Source: Megalobrama amblycephala | Taxonomy: Eukaryota > Chordata > Actinopteri > Cypriniformes > Xenocyprididae | Direction of reading: 5' to 3' | DNA length: 64,000 nt | Assembly (NCBI RefSeq): GCF_018812025.1 | Contig: NC_063058.1 | Location: forward strand, 16,826,797 to 16,890,796 | Shown: one piece after another, positions 11,901 to 22,289 of the stretch | Position numbering within the stretch: position 1 is the first letter of the stretch | Layout: each line of letters opens with the position of its first letter | Position numbers and translations under genes: made by a program | The notes under the pieces: generated by a model | Seen by the model: the letters and a program-made list of their open reading frames with translations, nothing else | Told to the model about the DNA's origin: nothing | Databases searched by the model: none

Positions 11901-14900
11901 GAATCAATTATTTTGTTTAATCACGATTCTAAACAGACAACTAAACAAACAACATGTAATTTACTAGAGGATCTGACAAAATGTTAATTGCCACAGTTTA
12001 TTTAAAATGTTTAATTAATTTGAATGAATTATTTAAAAAAAAAATCTGTTTTGGAATGAATGATTCAATGACTCACTCACAAAGACTTAAAGGTGCCGTA
12101 GGAGATCTGGGAAATGCTAACGTTAGCCTGCTAGCATTGAAAGCAAATCGCCATCCAAAGCCACGCCTCCTCCAGAACACATGAATGCACACACATACAC
12201 AGCTGCTCTCGATAAAGTGTCACAAGAGATGGCCTTAAAGGTGCTAAAGAGGATCTTTTCGTCGACCGAGAAACCAAAGACTGTTAGTGAGTTTTTGAAA
12301 TGAGCGCATGCGTAAGAACAACCCCCTCCTTCACAGCTCATATCGAGGGAACGCCTCCCAAAACTCGTGCACGAGTATTGGAACACGAGTGTTTACCACC
12401 GCTATTCGCTGTGTCGTGTTAGTGGATTCATTATGTCAGACTCACCGCAGGTAACCCATAATCTGCAGTTGTTACTCCTGACAAAAACATTGCATGCGGC
12501 GCCTGTAGAGTGTGGAAAGTTACTGGAGCACGCAGCCGCGCTCGTCTCTCACAAGGAACGTCATGGCAGTGATTGATAAGCCAGAGGGCCAATCCGCGCA
12601 CTTCTCTCACAAGGAACGTCACGGCAGTGATTGACAAGCCAGAGGGCCAATCGTTTACGCGATGATCGCGTAAACGATTGGCTGATGTTTTTAAGGCCCT
12701 GCCTCGTGCACAGATGATGTATATTAATATTATTCCTTTCAGTGCACCTAATAAATAGTATTTTATCAGTTAGTAAAGACAGTTTCAAGTAATATTGCAA
12801 AAATGTATAAAACAAAACATCCTCTTTAGCACCTTTAATATATATCGATTAGGGAATATTACCAATTTATTTATTTATATATTTTGTATTGTTGTCCGTC
12901 CATATTGCATGCATTGACTGGTGATATATAATTGTATGTGCTCATTTCCTTTATTTTTACATAACTTTTTTCTTTACCATCTTCTAATGCTCACTTAATC
13001 TTTTAAAACACTAATGCTTTAATAACACTGTTAAATGTAATCTTTAGAAAGTGTTAAAATAAATATAATTTTTCATAATGTAAATTACATTGTTGTGATG
13101 TCTAAATAAACCTGTAGCATTTAAAATTATTAGTTTTATATTATTTTTAGGCAATATAGTATAGAATTTTAAGTGACTGTTTATTGGTCATCATCGCTCA
13201 TAATATGAAAATAATTATTGATGTGTCGGTATTGGTGCAAAACAGTTTACACAGGTCATAGAACGTAAACTCTACAGTTCATGGATGAAAAAATATTCTC
13301 GACTCTCAATTTAAGTCTATATGGTCTGTTTTAATTAAGTTTGAGATTGATTCTGGCCAGCCGAAAGGATACACTAATCCCTATCCAACTTAAGTAGCCT
13401 GCCCTGCAGTCATTAACTGAACACTGAAATGTGTGTCAATATTGACCAGACAAGGTTTGATGTCAAATACTGTGGCCTCTATGTAAAAGGCCACATCTAA
13501 TTGGGTTTATCTTTAGCGGTTGTAAAATATATATATATATATAGTATTTATAAATATTCATGCACTCTACTTACCAGCAATGTATTCAGCCTTGAATATT
13601 CATAAACAGGGTCTTATTTGTGAGATTTAAGGAGAGATAACATTTTACATGTGGTTACTGTCATAGTAAGAAGTCTTTATACCTTTCATCAGTTTATGCA
13701 TCTCTGATTTAATGACTGAGTTGAAATGCATCATCCCTAGCTGTACGTTCGTAACTGGAGGTTATTCTGGGTACTCTGTATAGTATGAGGTAATTAATCG
13801 AATTGTTGTGTTGCGTAACTGAAATCTTCCATTCAGTTCTGGCTTACGACAGCCCATTTCAAATTGATTCCCCTCAGTTTTGCTTTCTAAATTTTATACC
13901 CGAATGGGATCCGTATTCTTGAGGTGAATGGAGACACATCGGACTGCTAATGTCAAAGATGGAACTCATTTCATTGTCTCATCAAGTGTACTTGTAGGGA
14001 ATGAATGATAAAAATTAGTCGCCAGAACTGAAATGGCACCTACTTAGGACATTCCTTTAAAGTAATGAAAAAAAAGCTTGATAAAACGTTGCATTCAAAC
14101 CTGTTAATTGCCAATATCTCAGACAGGCTGTTAGAAAAGGACAAGAACCGTTGCTTGGAAGTGTCACGTCTTCGGATTTCTTAATTCATTAGGAAGTGAA
14201 GAGATCTAATTTCATTCTCGGCCTCTTGACAATTAATTGTCATATTGCACTTTTCACACACAGTTTTAGTTTCAAATTCACTTATTAGCAGCCTTTGAAG
14301 AAGAGCCTTATGAAATGCCCAGCATTCCCTGCTTTAATATTCAATGAATATTTTAAGACAACTCATTTGTGTGTATTCATAGCAGCAGTAGGAGACATGA
14401 AGGCTTCGCTAGGACACTCTAAATGACCTCAGATGACTTCGCAGCTTCCCTTTTTCTAAATCTCTTATAAGTGGAACAGCGGCCCAGCAATCCTCTGTGA
14501 TTATTGCTTAAATATTTCAACGAGCAAGGATTGCTCTGGAAACTTCTTGCAGATGCTTTGACTCTTCTAGACACTCTTTCCTGTGAAAGCTCAAAGGTTC
14601 AGGATGTGGCTTATTTTTTTGACAAAAATTCAATGTGGTAACTGAAACGCAACTTTCAGAGAACATTAATATATATACAGTACAGTCCAAAAGTTTGGAA
14701 CCACTAAGATTTTTAATGTTTTTAAAAGAAGTTTCGTCTGCTCACCAAGGCTACATTTATTTAATTAAAAATACAGTAAAAAACAGTAATATTGTGAAAT
14801 ATTATTACAATTTAAAATAACTGTGTACTATTTAAATATATTTGACAAAGTAATTTATTCCTGTGATGGCAAAGCTGAATTTTCAGCATCGTTACTCCAG

Positions 14901-16103
14901 TCTTCAGTGTCACATGATCCTTCAGAAATCATTCTAATATGCTGATCTGCTGCTCAATAAACATTTATGATTATTTTCAATGTTGAAAACAGTTGTGTAC
15001 TTTTTTTTTCAGGATTCCTTGATGAATAGAAAGTTCAAAAGAACAGCATTTATCTGAAATACAAAGCTTCTGTAGCATTATACACTACCGTTCAAAAGTT
15101 TGGGGTCAGTAAGAATTTTATTTTTATTTTTTGAAAAGAAATTAAAGAAATGAATACTTTTATTCAGCAAGGATGCATTAAATCAATCAAAAGTGGCAGT
15201 AAAGACATTTATAATGTTACAAAAGATTATATTTCAGATAAACACTGTTCTTTTGAACTTTCTATTCATCAAATAATCCTGAAAAAAATATTGTACACAA
15301 ATATTTTGTACAATTGTACACATTAAATGTTTCTTGAGCAGCAGATCAGCATATTAGAATGATTTCTGAAGGATCATGTGACACTGAAGACTGGAGTAAT
15401 GATGCTGAAAATTCAGCTTTGCATCACAGGAATAAATTACTTTGTGAAATATATTCAAATAGAAAACAGTTATTTTAAATTGTAATAATATTTCACAATA
15501 TTACTGTTTTTACTGTATTTTTAATTAAATAAATGTAGCCTTGGTGAGCAGACGAAACTTCTTTTAAAAACATTAAAAATCTTAGTGGTTCCAAACTTTT
15601 GGACTGTACTGTATATAGCCATATATATATTGGATACAGTATATATTGCATTCCTCTGTGTTATTGTAAAATGCAATGCTAAAAGGACTTCTTAACTGGT
15701 CCTTGAGGAAATACTGGTTTGTTCATGATAGAAAGAGAGCATATTGTCTCATTTCTTGCTTCATCTTGGATTGATCATCAATTTGACTTCATCTTCATAT
15801 TATGTTTCTCTCTGCAGCACATGAACTGAAACAGAGCTGGCCAGTGGACGCTCATATAACACTAGATGACATGAACTGGGATTGTGGTTAGTCGGAACCC
15901 TGTTCTCAAACTATTTACTGGTTATGTTTTAGTCTGGGTTATAATTATAAAGCATCTCTTCTGTTTCAGACACTGAGTGTTATACATATGGCTGTCGCTG
16001 TGGAGGAGAATTCATCTTAGAGAAGGACGACGCACAAGAAATGGAAACAGTTGTGTGCTGCAGTTCCTGTTCGCTCAGCATTGAAGTTAAGAAGGTTACA
16101 TGA
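2512..16103 (+). CDS. dnajc24: DnaJ homolog subfamily C member 24 (DPH4), four coding exons
   Basis: The gene encodes the J-protein co-chaperone of diphthamide synthesis. Established for the family: Dph4/DNAJC24 stimulates Hsp70 ATPase through its J domain, binds iron or zinc through a CSL zinc finger, and supports the Dph1-Dph2 step that modifies a histidine of elongation factor 2 in the cytosol. Seen here: exons 2512-2619, 9068-9206, 15818-15886 and 15970-16103 (108+139+69+134 = 450 nt) join with GT-AG borders and phases 0, 1, 1 to give 149 residues plus TGA, close to the length I recall for the human protein (about 149). Residues 11-80 form the J domain, with WYSILG at 11-16, HPD at 38-40 and DQAWKIL at 62-68. 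Trp103 begins the CSL domain, whose metal ligands are probably C114, C116, C136 and C139, followed by S-L at 140-141. No frameshift or stop interrupts it. The ATG at 2512 is chosen because an acceptor lies just upstream and family homology begins there. Confidence 0.95.
2652..2700 (+). repeat. Possible solo left end of a Charlie-like hAT element
   Basis: CAGTGGTTCTCAACC, the tip typical of this hAT group, lies 32 bp after the donor of coding exon 1. No matching right end was found nearby. Confidence 0.35.
2877..2920. repeat. (TA)n microsatellite
   Basis: About 22 uninterrupted TA units in the first mapped intron. Confidence 0.98.
2919..3859. mobile_element. Insertion-like segment bounded by 14-bp direct repeats
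   Basis: TACATTATGGTCAG occurs at 2919-2932 and 3846-3859. The 913 bp between (2933-3845) is AT-rich and contains several ACCGAATGAC / GTCATTCGGT words in both orientations. A 14-bp duplication would suit target-primed retrotransposition, but no poly(A) tail or reverse transcriptase is visible, so the class is unknown. Confidence 0.5.
3901..3940. repeat. 40-bp near-perfect inverted repeat
   Basis: Twenty-base arms starting CTAAGAGTATCA with one mismatch and no loop. It is likely a hairpin-forming relic. Confidence 0.8.
4060..5000. other. Unique intronic sequence, CNE-like in 4450-4990
   Basis: Moderate GC, no repeats recognised and no exon. The part around 4780-4900 combines CATTAGCCCCAGTAAATG and CAATTAAAGCG words of the type seen in conserved noncoding elements. 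This is a compositional impression only. Confidence 0.3.
5250..5519. mobile_element. Fragment of palindromic mariner-type MITE
   Basis: Shares the internal words GCATTAAATCAATCAAAAG and the end CTTTTGAACAGTAGTG with complete elements at 14678-15611 and 45665-46198. Its left tip is missing. Confidence 0.7.
5565..5841. mobile_element. 277-bp foldback TTAA-flanked element
   Basis: TTAA at 5561-5564 and 5842-5845. Ends are AGGGAGAGTTCACCC and GGGTGAACTATCCCT. The arms fold back around CTATGGAAGTCAA. It is a short relative of the element at 341-644. Confidence 0.9.
5889..6655. mobile_element. 767-bp foldback TTAA-flanked element
   Basis: TTAA at 5885-5888 and 6656-6659. Ends are AGGATTAGTCCAC and GTGGACTAATCCT. 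The arms are long inverted copies, with AACGGTTGTATTTTTT and CCTACGCCTTCCCTATTC words mirrored near 6230-6290. The left half of a second copy is at 42910-43257. Confidence 0.9.
6660..7700. other. Intronic unique sequence, no gene seen
   Basis: An AT-rich beginning then mixed sequence. Open frames at 6788-7236 have no domain, no splice logic and no family resemblance, so they are not called. Confidence 0.35.
7720..8640. promoter_or_regulatory. CNE-like unique block in dnajc24 intron
   Basis: Non-repetitive, even base composition, with words such as GAATGATTTACGTCAGT, AATGATTAGTTGAATTC and CAGTAATTGGCTTG that could bind homeodomain or CREB-type factors. No exon or RNA is supported. Conservation cannot be tested here. 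Confidence 0.3.
8685..8799 (+). repeat. 115-bp segment with inverted copy at 10106-10220
   Basis: The reverse complement matches 10106-10220 over its full length with four mismatches by my alignment (about 96%). The other copy sits inside a hAT element 1.3 kb away. Confidence 0.9.
9068..9206 (+). CDS. dnajc24: dnajc24 coding exon 2 (residues 37-82), HPD motif
   Basis: Starts F-H-P-D-K-Q immediately after the acceptor ttggcag (9061-9067) and continues through helices III/IV of the J domain (FIDIDQAWKILSNEESRKEYN). The donor is gtacga at 9207 and one base of codon 83 is left over (phase 1). The HPD triplet needed for Hsp70 stimulation is intact, which argues for a functional co-chaperone. Confidence 0.95.
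9283..9530. repeat. Diverged direct duplication in intron 2
   Basis: The words from TACAGTGAATTTGGAGGAA to TGTATTGAATTTCGTAAAA (about 9276-9332) recur in altered form about 195 bp later (9475-9530). ATATCATAGAG.CATG also recurs near 9367 and 9892. This looks like an old local duplication. Confidence 0.5.
9937..10987. mobile_element. 1.05-kb nonautonomous hAT element with captured segment
   Basis: Ends are TAGGGCTTTTAAAG and GGGGGCAGCCCTA. Inner words AGTCGACTAATAG and CTAGTCGACTAATCGG mirror each other. The flanks ATAAATAAG (9928-9936) and ATAAATAG (10988-10995) fit a decayed 8-bp target duplication. It contains the 115-bp segment at 10106-10220 shared in inverse with 8685-8799. No transposase frame is present. 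Confidence 0.8.
10106..10220 (-). repeat. Inverted copy of 8685-8799 inside hAT element
   Basis: The two copies have equal length (115 bp) and four mismatches. Its borders are sharp, since flanking bases on either side share nothing with the flanks of 8685-8799. Confidence 0.9.
11000..12080. other. Intron 2 sequence, partly AT-rich; hAT tip near 11878
   Basis: 11220-11640 is unique with a short GA tract. 11690-11830 is AT-rich. GAGCTGCACGATTCTGG at about 11875 is a typical decayed hAT end. No gene is seen. Confidence 0.4.
12239..12834. mobile_element. 596-bp TTAA-flanked element with internal repeats
   Basis: TTAA at 12235-12238 and 12835-12838. Ends are AGGTGCTAAAGAGGAT and ATCCTCTTTAGCACCT. 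Inside are two 50-bp direct repeats (12545-12594, 12603-12652) and a perfect 17-bp-arm palindrome (12647-12681). A further left-end-like string, TTAAAGGTGCCGTAGGAG, lies at 12088. Confidence 0.85.
12840..13330. repeat. Degenerate AT-rich repeat related to 22290-22590
   Basis: Both stretches share, in order, ATTGTTGTGATGTCTAAAT-like, AGCATTTAAA and CATAATATGA.AATAATTAT words with many differences. This suggests two old copies of one unknown repeat. Confidence 0.45.
13370..14640. promoter_or_regulatory. CNE-like unique block in intron 2 with homeodomain-type palindromes
   Basis: Repeat-free and balanced in composition. It contains the perfect 16-bp palindrome TGACAATTAATTGTCA (14227-14242) and the 17-bp palindrome AATATTCAATGAATATT (14336-14352), plus GAGGTAATTAATCGAATT near 13790. 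Paired TAAT cores suit dimeric homeodomain binding. Enhancer function is inference. Confidence 0.4.
14678..15611. mobile_element. 934-bp palindromic mariner-type MITE
   Basis: TA on both sides (14676-14677, 15612-15613). Terminal inverted repeats begin CAGTACAGTCCAAAAGTTTG. The two arms remain complementary over hundreds of bases, with an internal secondary tip CACTACCGTTCAAAAGTTTG at about 15085. It lies about 200 bp before coding exon 3. Confidence 0.9.
15818..15886 (+). CDS. dnajc24: dnajc24 coding exon 3 (residues 83-105), linker to CSL domain
   Basis: The acceptor ctctctgcag ends at 15817. The frame AHELKQSWPVDAHITLDDMNWDC is kept by joining the single G of exon 2. The stretch VDAHITLDDMNW matches the linker and CSL entry of DPH4 proteins, where an acidic run precedes a conserved tryptophan. 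The donor is gttagt at 15887 (phase 1). Confidence 0.92.
15970..16103 (+). CDS. dnajc24: dnajc24 coding exon 4 (residues 106-149 and stop), CSL zinc finger
   Basis: The acceptor ctgtttcag ends at 15969. It encodes YGCRCGGEF...ETVVCCSSCSLSIEVKKVT followed by TGA at 16101-16103. The CxC and CxxC pairs plus the CSL signature define the metal-binding domain. An extra Cys (135) precedes the second pair, giving C-C-S-S-C. The preceding intron is only 83 bp, the shortest in the gene. Confidence 0.95.
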
Positions 16104-16730
16104 CACGTTTGGATACTTGAGACTAGTTTCGTATTGGACTCATTACTAAATTGGAACTTATTCTATGGACACATAGTAGATTTTACCATGAAGTCAGAAC
16201 TGAGCCTGGCACCTATGAGGAATTATTTGTTTTGTTTTAGGAACTGTCCAAATTTTTCATGAGATGGATTCAAATTCAAAACAGTATACACTAAACATTT
16301 TCTAAAATTAAATATTTATTCATGAATTCAAAGGCATTTCTTTCTTAAAGCTATTTTTAATGGTCACTTTAAAGTGACCACATTGTAAAAACCTTCCCAT
16401 TATCCTTTTTTTTTTTTTTTTTCTTTCTTGTGGAAGGGTGCAGCATATTTCATTTCACTGTACCTTTTAGCAAGTGCATCACCAAATAACTGTTTCCAGA
16501 ATTGGGTCACACTAGACTCTCACTGTCACAGAAAGCCCTTGGTTGTTTCCTTTGAGCTAGACGTGCTCTTTTACAGACCAGACGTTTACGGAAAGAAAAA
16601 AAAATCATGCTGTTTGTTCCCCAGCCCCCTCCTTTCACTCCCCTGTGTTTGCGAGGACCAGGCGGCTCAGTAACCTCTTAGCTCTTGTTAACTTTGTTTG
16701 CATGTAAATAAATGCAGTTTTTTCCTCCTC
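16104..16730 (+). other. dnajc24: dnajc24 3' untranslated region with two candidate poly(A) signals
   Basis: No coding potential follows the TGA. ATTAAA occurs at 16307-16312 and AATAAA at 16707-16712. The second is followed by a T-rich stretch suited to a downstream element. Which one is used cannot be told from sequence alone, so the end is approximate. Confidence 0.5.
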
Positions 16731-16739
16731 CAACAATGA

Positions 16740-17300
16740 AGTCACAAACTGCCTCCACACATCACTGGTCGAAAAAGGCCCTCCAGTTAATGATGAGCTT
16801 TTCTTTTTTTCTTTCCAGCCTTATTGTTCTCCGGTCCACTCAATTTTGGGGGGATCCGCGAGTTGTGGCATTGGAATAGGGTCATGGCTTTATTAAACTT
16901 CAAACAGTCATTAGGCTGTTTGCTAGAAATCTGTTGTCCCACAGTAGAAACAGCTTGATCGGGGCAAAACCACGCTTTTCATCAATGTCCTGAGGCCTGA
17001 ACCGAGGCTAGACCTGCCAGTGGACCGGCAATGGACCGAACTGTAATCGACTGTGACATCAATTACGGATAATCTCATCACTTTTGGAGAGTGGGCTTGT
17101 CAAATCTCTAATTAAGTCCTCAGTTCCCCCTATATGTGCAGACAGGATCAACAACACATTATAGTGCAATGATGGACATCGTCATTCTATTTTTGAAGAG
17201 ATCTAACTTTTAACCTTGCGTGCACTTGTGGGTCTGGCCAGGCAGTTGGGCAGCTGTGTTTCTTTGAGTGATTGTCCCTTTATGACTGTAAATAAATGAT
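16740..17300. promoter_or_regulatory. CNE-like unique block downstream of dnajc24
   Basis: Non-repetitive, with CTCTAATTAAGTCC, GGATAATCTCATCAC and GGGTCATGGC words. No exon is seen. It could include undetected 3' UTR. Confidence 0.3.
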
Positions 17301-18317
17301 AAAAGAATCATAATCATGCATAAATATTATTATCTCACATATTATTATTATCTCACATATTTGCATGGTAAAGATGTGTTTTCTTTAATGTTCTAGTCAC
17401 TATTTTAGTGAACTGTGATTTGTATGTTGGTCAACTAAATTATTTCAGCCAAGTTAGTTTTTGGGTTAGAAAACTAGAACGCTATGCAATTAAATTTTTA
17501 AAATAAATTTTAAAATGTATATATCGTTGACTATTGCATTTTCTGCTAAATGTTTGGAAAAATATTTAAAAATTTATTGAAAATGATTTGCCGACAATGG
17601 GTGCAATAGGTGTATATTTTAGTTTTAAGTACTGACTTGTATTTCTGGGGGTAAATGACATCATAACTATTTAAGTGGAACATTGACTCTCCGTTGTTTG
17701 GTGACTGTTCTCACGTTATTTTCCCTGTTGACATCTGTGTGAACGGTAACCCAAAACCTTTGTCTAACTAAGCAAGACTTTCACTGATCCCGGTTCTTGT
17801 TCGCAGGTAGCTTTGAAAAGAGTTGCCTTTAATGCAAAGCCTGAACTCCATGGACCAGGAAGATAGGACCCTTTTCTTTGAATGAACTTTCATTACCTTT
17901 TTTGCTCTCATGGTTTCTCATTTAATGCAGACGGTTGGACAAAAGAGGAAACCTCCCTCCTTCTTTTAACTCATCTCAGCTCAAAACTTTAAAATAGCTT
18001 CTGTGTTTTGGACAAGGTTGCATATTTGCCTCTCACCTCAAAAGTGTCTAGTCAAATTTTCAGAGGAACCAACGAGTGGGAAACCTTGAGGAAGATGGCC
18101 GAGAACATGTTTTTTTTTTTTCTTACATAAATATTTATAATATCTCAAGCCATTATCATTATAAATTTTCAGAATTTATATTCATGTGATGACCTGGCCC
18201 CCAAATAAGTGGTTCACCATCAAACACATGTCATTTGTTCATGCAGAAGTTAACATGTTTACAAACCCTAGCAATGTTTTGAAATTGGCACAGTGTTTAG
18301 TCTCTTCGGGACGTCAA
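17300..18317. other. AT-rich intergenic sequence
   Basis: Contains a short duplicated ATTATTATCTCACATAT word at 17323-17360 and homopolymer T at 18107-18121. Nothing else is recognised. Confidence 0.4.
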
Positions 18318-18321
18318 TTAA

Positions 18322-19167
18322 AGGGTTAGCTCACCAAAAAATGAAAATTTTGTCATTAATTACTGACAAAATTACCCTCATGTTGTTCCACACCCGTAAG
18401 ACCTTCATTCATCATTGGAACACAAATTAAGATATTTTTAATAAAATCCGATGGCTCAGTGAGGCCTCAATTGCCAGCAAGACAATTAACACTTTCAGAT
18501 GCTCAGAAAGCTACTAAAGATGGTTTTTAAAACAGTTCATGTGACTACAGTGGTTCAACCTTAATGTTATGAAGCATTGAGAATACTTTTTGTGCGGCAA
18601 AAAAACCCAAAATAACGTCTTTATTCAACAATATCTAGTGATGGGTGATTTCAAAACACTGCTTCATGAAGCTTCGAAGCTTTACGAATCTTTTGTTTCG
18701 AATCAGTGGTTCGGAGCGGGTATCAAACTGCCAAAGTCACGTGAACCATTGAAATTTCGAAACGCTTATGACGTAACGAAGTCTCTTTTTCTGAAATCAC
18801 GTGACTTTGGCAGTTTTATACATGCTCCGAACCAGTGATTTGAATCAAGACTCGTAAAGCTTCAAAGCTTCATGAAGCAGTGTTTTGAAATCGTCCATCA
18901 CTAGATATTGTTGAATAAAGCCGTTATTTATTTATTTTTTGGCGCCAAATAATTATTCTCGCCGATTCATAACATTAAGGTTGAACCACTGTAGTCACAT
19001 GAACTGTTTTAAATATCTTGCTGTCAATGCAGGCTTCACTGAGCCATCGGATTTTATCAAAAATACTTAATTTGTGTTCCGAAGATGAACAAAGGCCTTA
19101 AAGGTGTGGAACAACATGAGGGTGAATAATTAATTACAGAGTTTTAATTTTTGGGTGAACTAACCCT
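18322..19167. mobile_element. 846-bp foldback TTAA-flanked element (copy a of CACGTGA-core family)
   Basis: TTAA at 18318-18321 and 19168-19171. Ends are AGGGTTAGCTCACC and GGGTGAACTAACCCT. The long arms mirror CCGATGGCTCAGTGAGGCC and GTGGTTCAACCTTAATG. The core has TCACGTGA(C) and TTCGAAGC words. Related copies: 26836-27604, 52933-53776 and truncated 59951-60562. Confidence 0.9.
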
Positions 19168-19438
19168 TTAAACTGGAATAGGAGATACTATGTTTGTGTT
19201 TATAATTACACACTTCACCTTTAAGGTTGTATCATTTTGGTTCTATTTTTGATTGATGACTCTACTAAATATGTTTGCAGGAAGCTGATGGCTCCATGCT
19301 TGTGTTGTGGTTGTCTGGTTTGTTTATGACTGAGAGTCTTTCAGAGAGCCAGAGGTTTACTGCCTATCCCATCATCCTATCCATTCAATTGGCAATAATG
19401 CTAACAGCCCTCATGCAATTCTAGACCTGTGTGGTTGT

Positions 19439-19448
19439 GTGTGGATGT

Positions 19449-19484
<36 letters not shown>

Positions 19485-19504
19485 CAGACAGACAGACAGA
19501 GAGG
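19439..19504. repeat. (GT)n-(GA)n-(GACA)n compound microsatellite
   Basis: Uninterrupted GT run, then GA, then ACAG units. Confidence 0.95.
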
Positions 19505-22250
19505 GATACAGTTCTGTTAAGCCAAAATATAACCTCTCAAAACACCTATGAATCATTATAAGTAAGTTTTATTCTGCCTTAACAGGATTCCTTGTTTTTT
19601 TGCTGTAATATGTAGACCTGAGCTATACTACCTGCTTGTTTGAATCATGACTGTTTTCTTTTAAAGGCTATTTACACATTTGTTGTGAAAGCAGTTGCCA
19701 AGGGGAGTCACAATGCTACAGCGTCCCCGATGTGCTCATAGACTGAGCAAGTGACAGCACTGGTGCACCCATGAAGCCACTGGGCCCTCAGGTGCCCCCA
19801 CCCCACCGATGCAAGCCCGGACATGCCAGGACCTGGTTTTAAAAATAACTACTCCTTGTTAATCAAGCAAACCCGCCCCCAACCTCTATGCCAAAACACA
19901 CACCGTCCTCCCTTGCTGATAATTATGTCAACCTGCTCGTCACACACCTTCATTTGCCTGTTTTTTAATGTTAGCATGTCATACAGGTTGGCAGACAGAT
20001 GCTTTCTGTCTTTAGCCATACAGACTGAAAAGTCACAGCAGTAATGTCTCAAAGGCGGGCTTGCTAATAAATGACTGCAAGTTGAATTTGAAATGCAACA
20101 AGGAACTGCTTGGCCATGCACTGCTTGCTTCGAGATGCAACTTTATTGTTTGCCAATCTCTTAATTGGTTATTGGCCTTATAGCTCTATTGAGGGAAACC
20201 CACTAATTTGGAGTGAGAGGCAGTGGGTGGTAATTGCAGACACTGTAGCTGTAGATGTGTCATTTCGAAGTGTCCAACACACCTGAGCTGCCTGTTTTGT
20301 TACCCGCCCTTCTCTTTTAGGAAGTGAACATCAGTCTACAACTTCCGGGTCTAAGAAACCCATCATGTGGTATTGATTTCAAGTGGAACGGGAATGCCGT
20401 GGTTGGGATAATAAGCTCTGCCTTTTATTCCCATCGCCTGCCGCTCCTGGTGATGGAATTAGCTTGAAGCAAGCAGAGCGGAAATCACTCTCAGCTTTAT
20501 GAATGACATCCCAGAGGTGGGAACGGATTAGTCTTCTCCTTCGGTCTGTGTGTCTGTCTGTCTCTCTCTCGCTGCCTCTCTTCTTTTTACAGCACCAGGT
20601 GGCTTTTTTTTCCGGGCACAAAGGTGTTTCGCTTAATCCCATTACGCCAGTGCTAAGTCTCACTAACATCAAAATTACCCCCGCCACCACTACCCTTCGT
20701 ATCTTTTTGCTTCTCCCACCCCAGTTCGCTTTCCATCCGCTCCCTTTCCGAGTGACTGAAGGTGGTTTCACCTGAAAGGAGGGAGAGATCTGCAGGGCAG
20801 CTGCTGTTTTAGCAGTTGTTGTTACCATTGCTGACTCACAGCGATTGCCAATCCTGATCCAATTTCGCCATGCTGGTGGCCCCTTATTCCCTTGTCCAAT
20901 AATGTGTCTGCTGGAAAAAATCCCACTGCTCCAAATCAAGTCTAATCCTAGCTGGAGACCTCATGTCAATCTTGTCCTCCAAAAGGGGACAAAAATACAT
21001 CTGGACCCACCCCAGATCTCTCTTTCTCTCCTTTTCTTTGGCCTCTAGGGATGGCTTTTAAGTCCCCCATCTTCTCCAAAGAATAGAGTAGGGATCACGC
21101 AACATGACCTACCAGAACCTTGATATCACAATATTGCCACCCTTGGGCATTGGGACATAGGTGCGGATTAAGACTTTGCATAATAAGATTACACGCTGAC
21201 TGAATGATATCAAGGGACGGTCCATATGTGGCAAGCTGGCTCTCTGTCGCCGGCTCAGTGGCGGGTGGTACAGCTTGTGGAGAGAGGTGCCTGGGAGAGC
21301 CGCTGGGAATCAAATGGGATTCTGATTGTAAATGAGTTGGCCATTTGCAGTCATAGCTACCAGCGACTGGATCTCTCGTTGTCCCACATTTAAATGTGAG
21401 AGGTTAGATCAGCTGTCCTTTGTGTGGATACCACAATGACCTGCAATGATGCTCATGTTTACTGGGACTTTTTACACCGATTTGTATCTTCTGATCGCAG
21501 ATGTTTGACACTTACTTGCTGGGGTTTTTCTGTGAGCAATCAAAAGTAGTGAGATGTCCTGATTCTGTCAAATGCACAGTGGTCTTCATAAATTCTCACC
21601 CTAGATTCCTTCTGGAAGAAAAGTCAGAAGTGGTCAAAGCTGGTAGAAGTTTCCTTTTGTCCACGAATACCTCGGATGCCATAGTTCAGCAGTGACAGCC
21701 CCTGCTGACAGACCCCTCCATCCCAGGAGCTGCTATTCTCTCAAGAATCTCACCATTCATGGCTCCCCATTCCCGCATCTTTAAAGCAGCATTCCAAGAA
21801 AATCCCTCACATAAAAAGATACCTCTCCTCATGAGCTGATGATCTAGGGGTGTCAAGCTGTTGTTCCTGTCCCACTGTGTGCTGTGGGAAATGGATGTGT
21901 CTGTCGGCTGGATGGGATCAATAAGCACAAGGCCACAACATCGACCCGCTGCTATCCTAAATGACTCCATGAGTCTTTGTCCGCTGTGCTGGGCAGTCAG
22001 GCACTGTGGGGAACTTGGGGAAACTGGAAATGCTTCAAGCCAGGGGGTCCCAAACAGAAAAACATACCTGCAAGTATTAAACAATACCTTCCAAACTGTA
22101 TAGCAAGTGCAGACCGCGCCGCTTTGCGAATGAGGCCATGTGCGTTGTGTCAACAAAAGGGAAGTTGTAGAATGATGTTAACTAGTCTTTTGGAAGTTTG
22201 TGGATTTGTGATGTTCAGTTAGGCTAAATAGAAAACAGCATCCAGCTCCT
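19505..22250. promoter_or_regulatory. Long unique moderate-GC region, CNE-like, no exon
   Basis: About 2.7 kb without recognisable transposons. Long open frames at 20379-20939 (-) and 21686-22156 (-) have low-complexity arginine/serine composition and no domain or splice context. Parts around 20200-20500 and 21100-21400 read like conserved noncoding DNA. It may hold several separate regulatory elements. Confidence 0.3.
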
Positions 22251-22289
22251 TACTGAGTTACTTTCCTATTATTCATTGGTAAGAGTGCA

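Noticed and set aside
20379..20939. 186-codon open frame on the - strand
   Set aside because: Arginine/serine-rich low-complexity translation, no domain, no splice context. It lies in GC-richer unique DNA where long open frames arise by chance.
21686..22156. 156-codon open frame on the - strand
   Set aside because: No recognisable family, with overlapping open frames on the other strand of similar quality.
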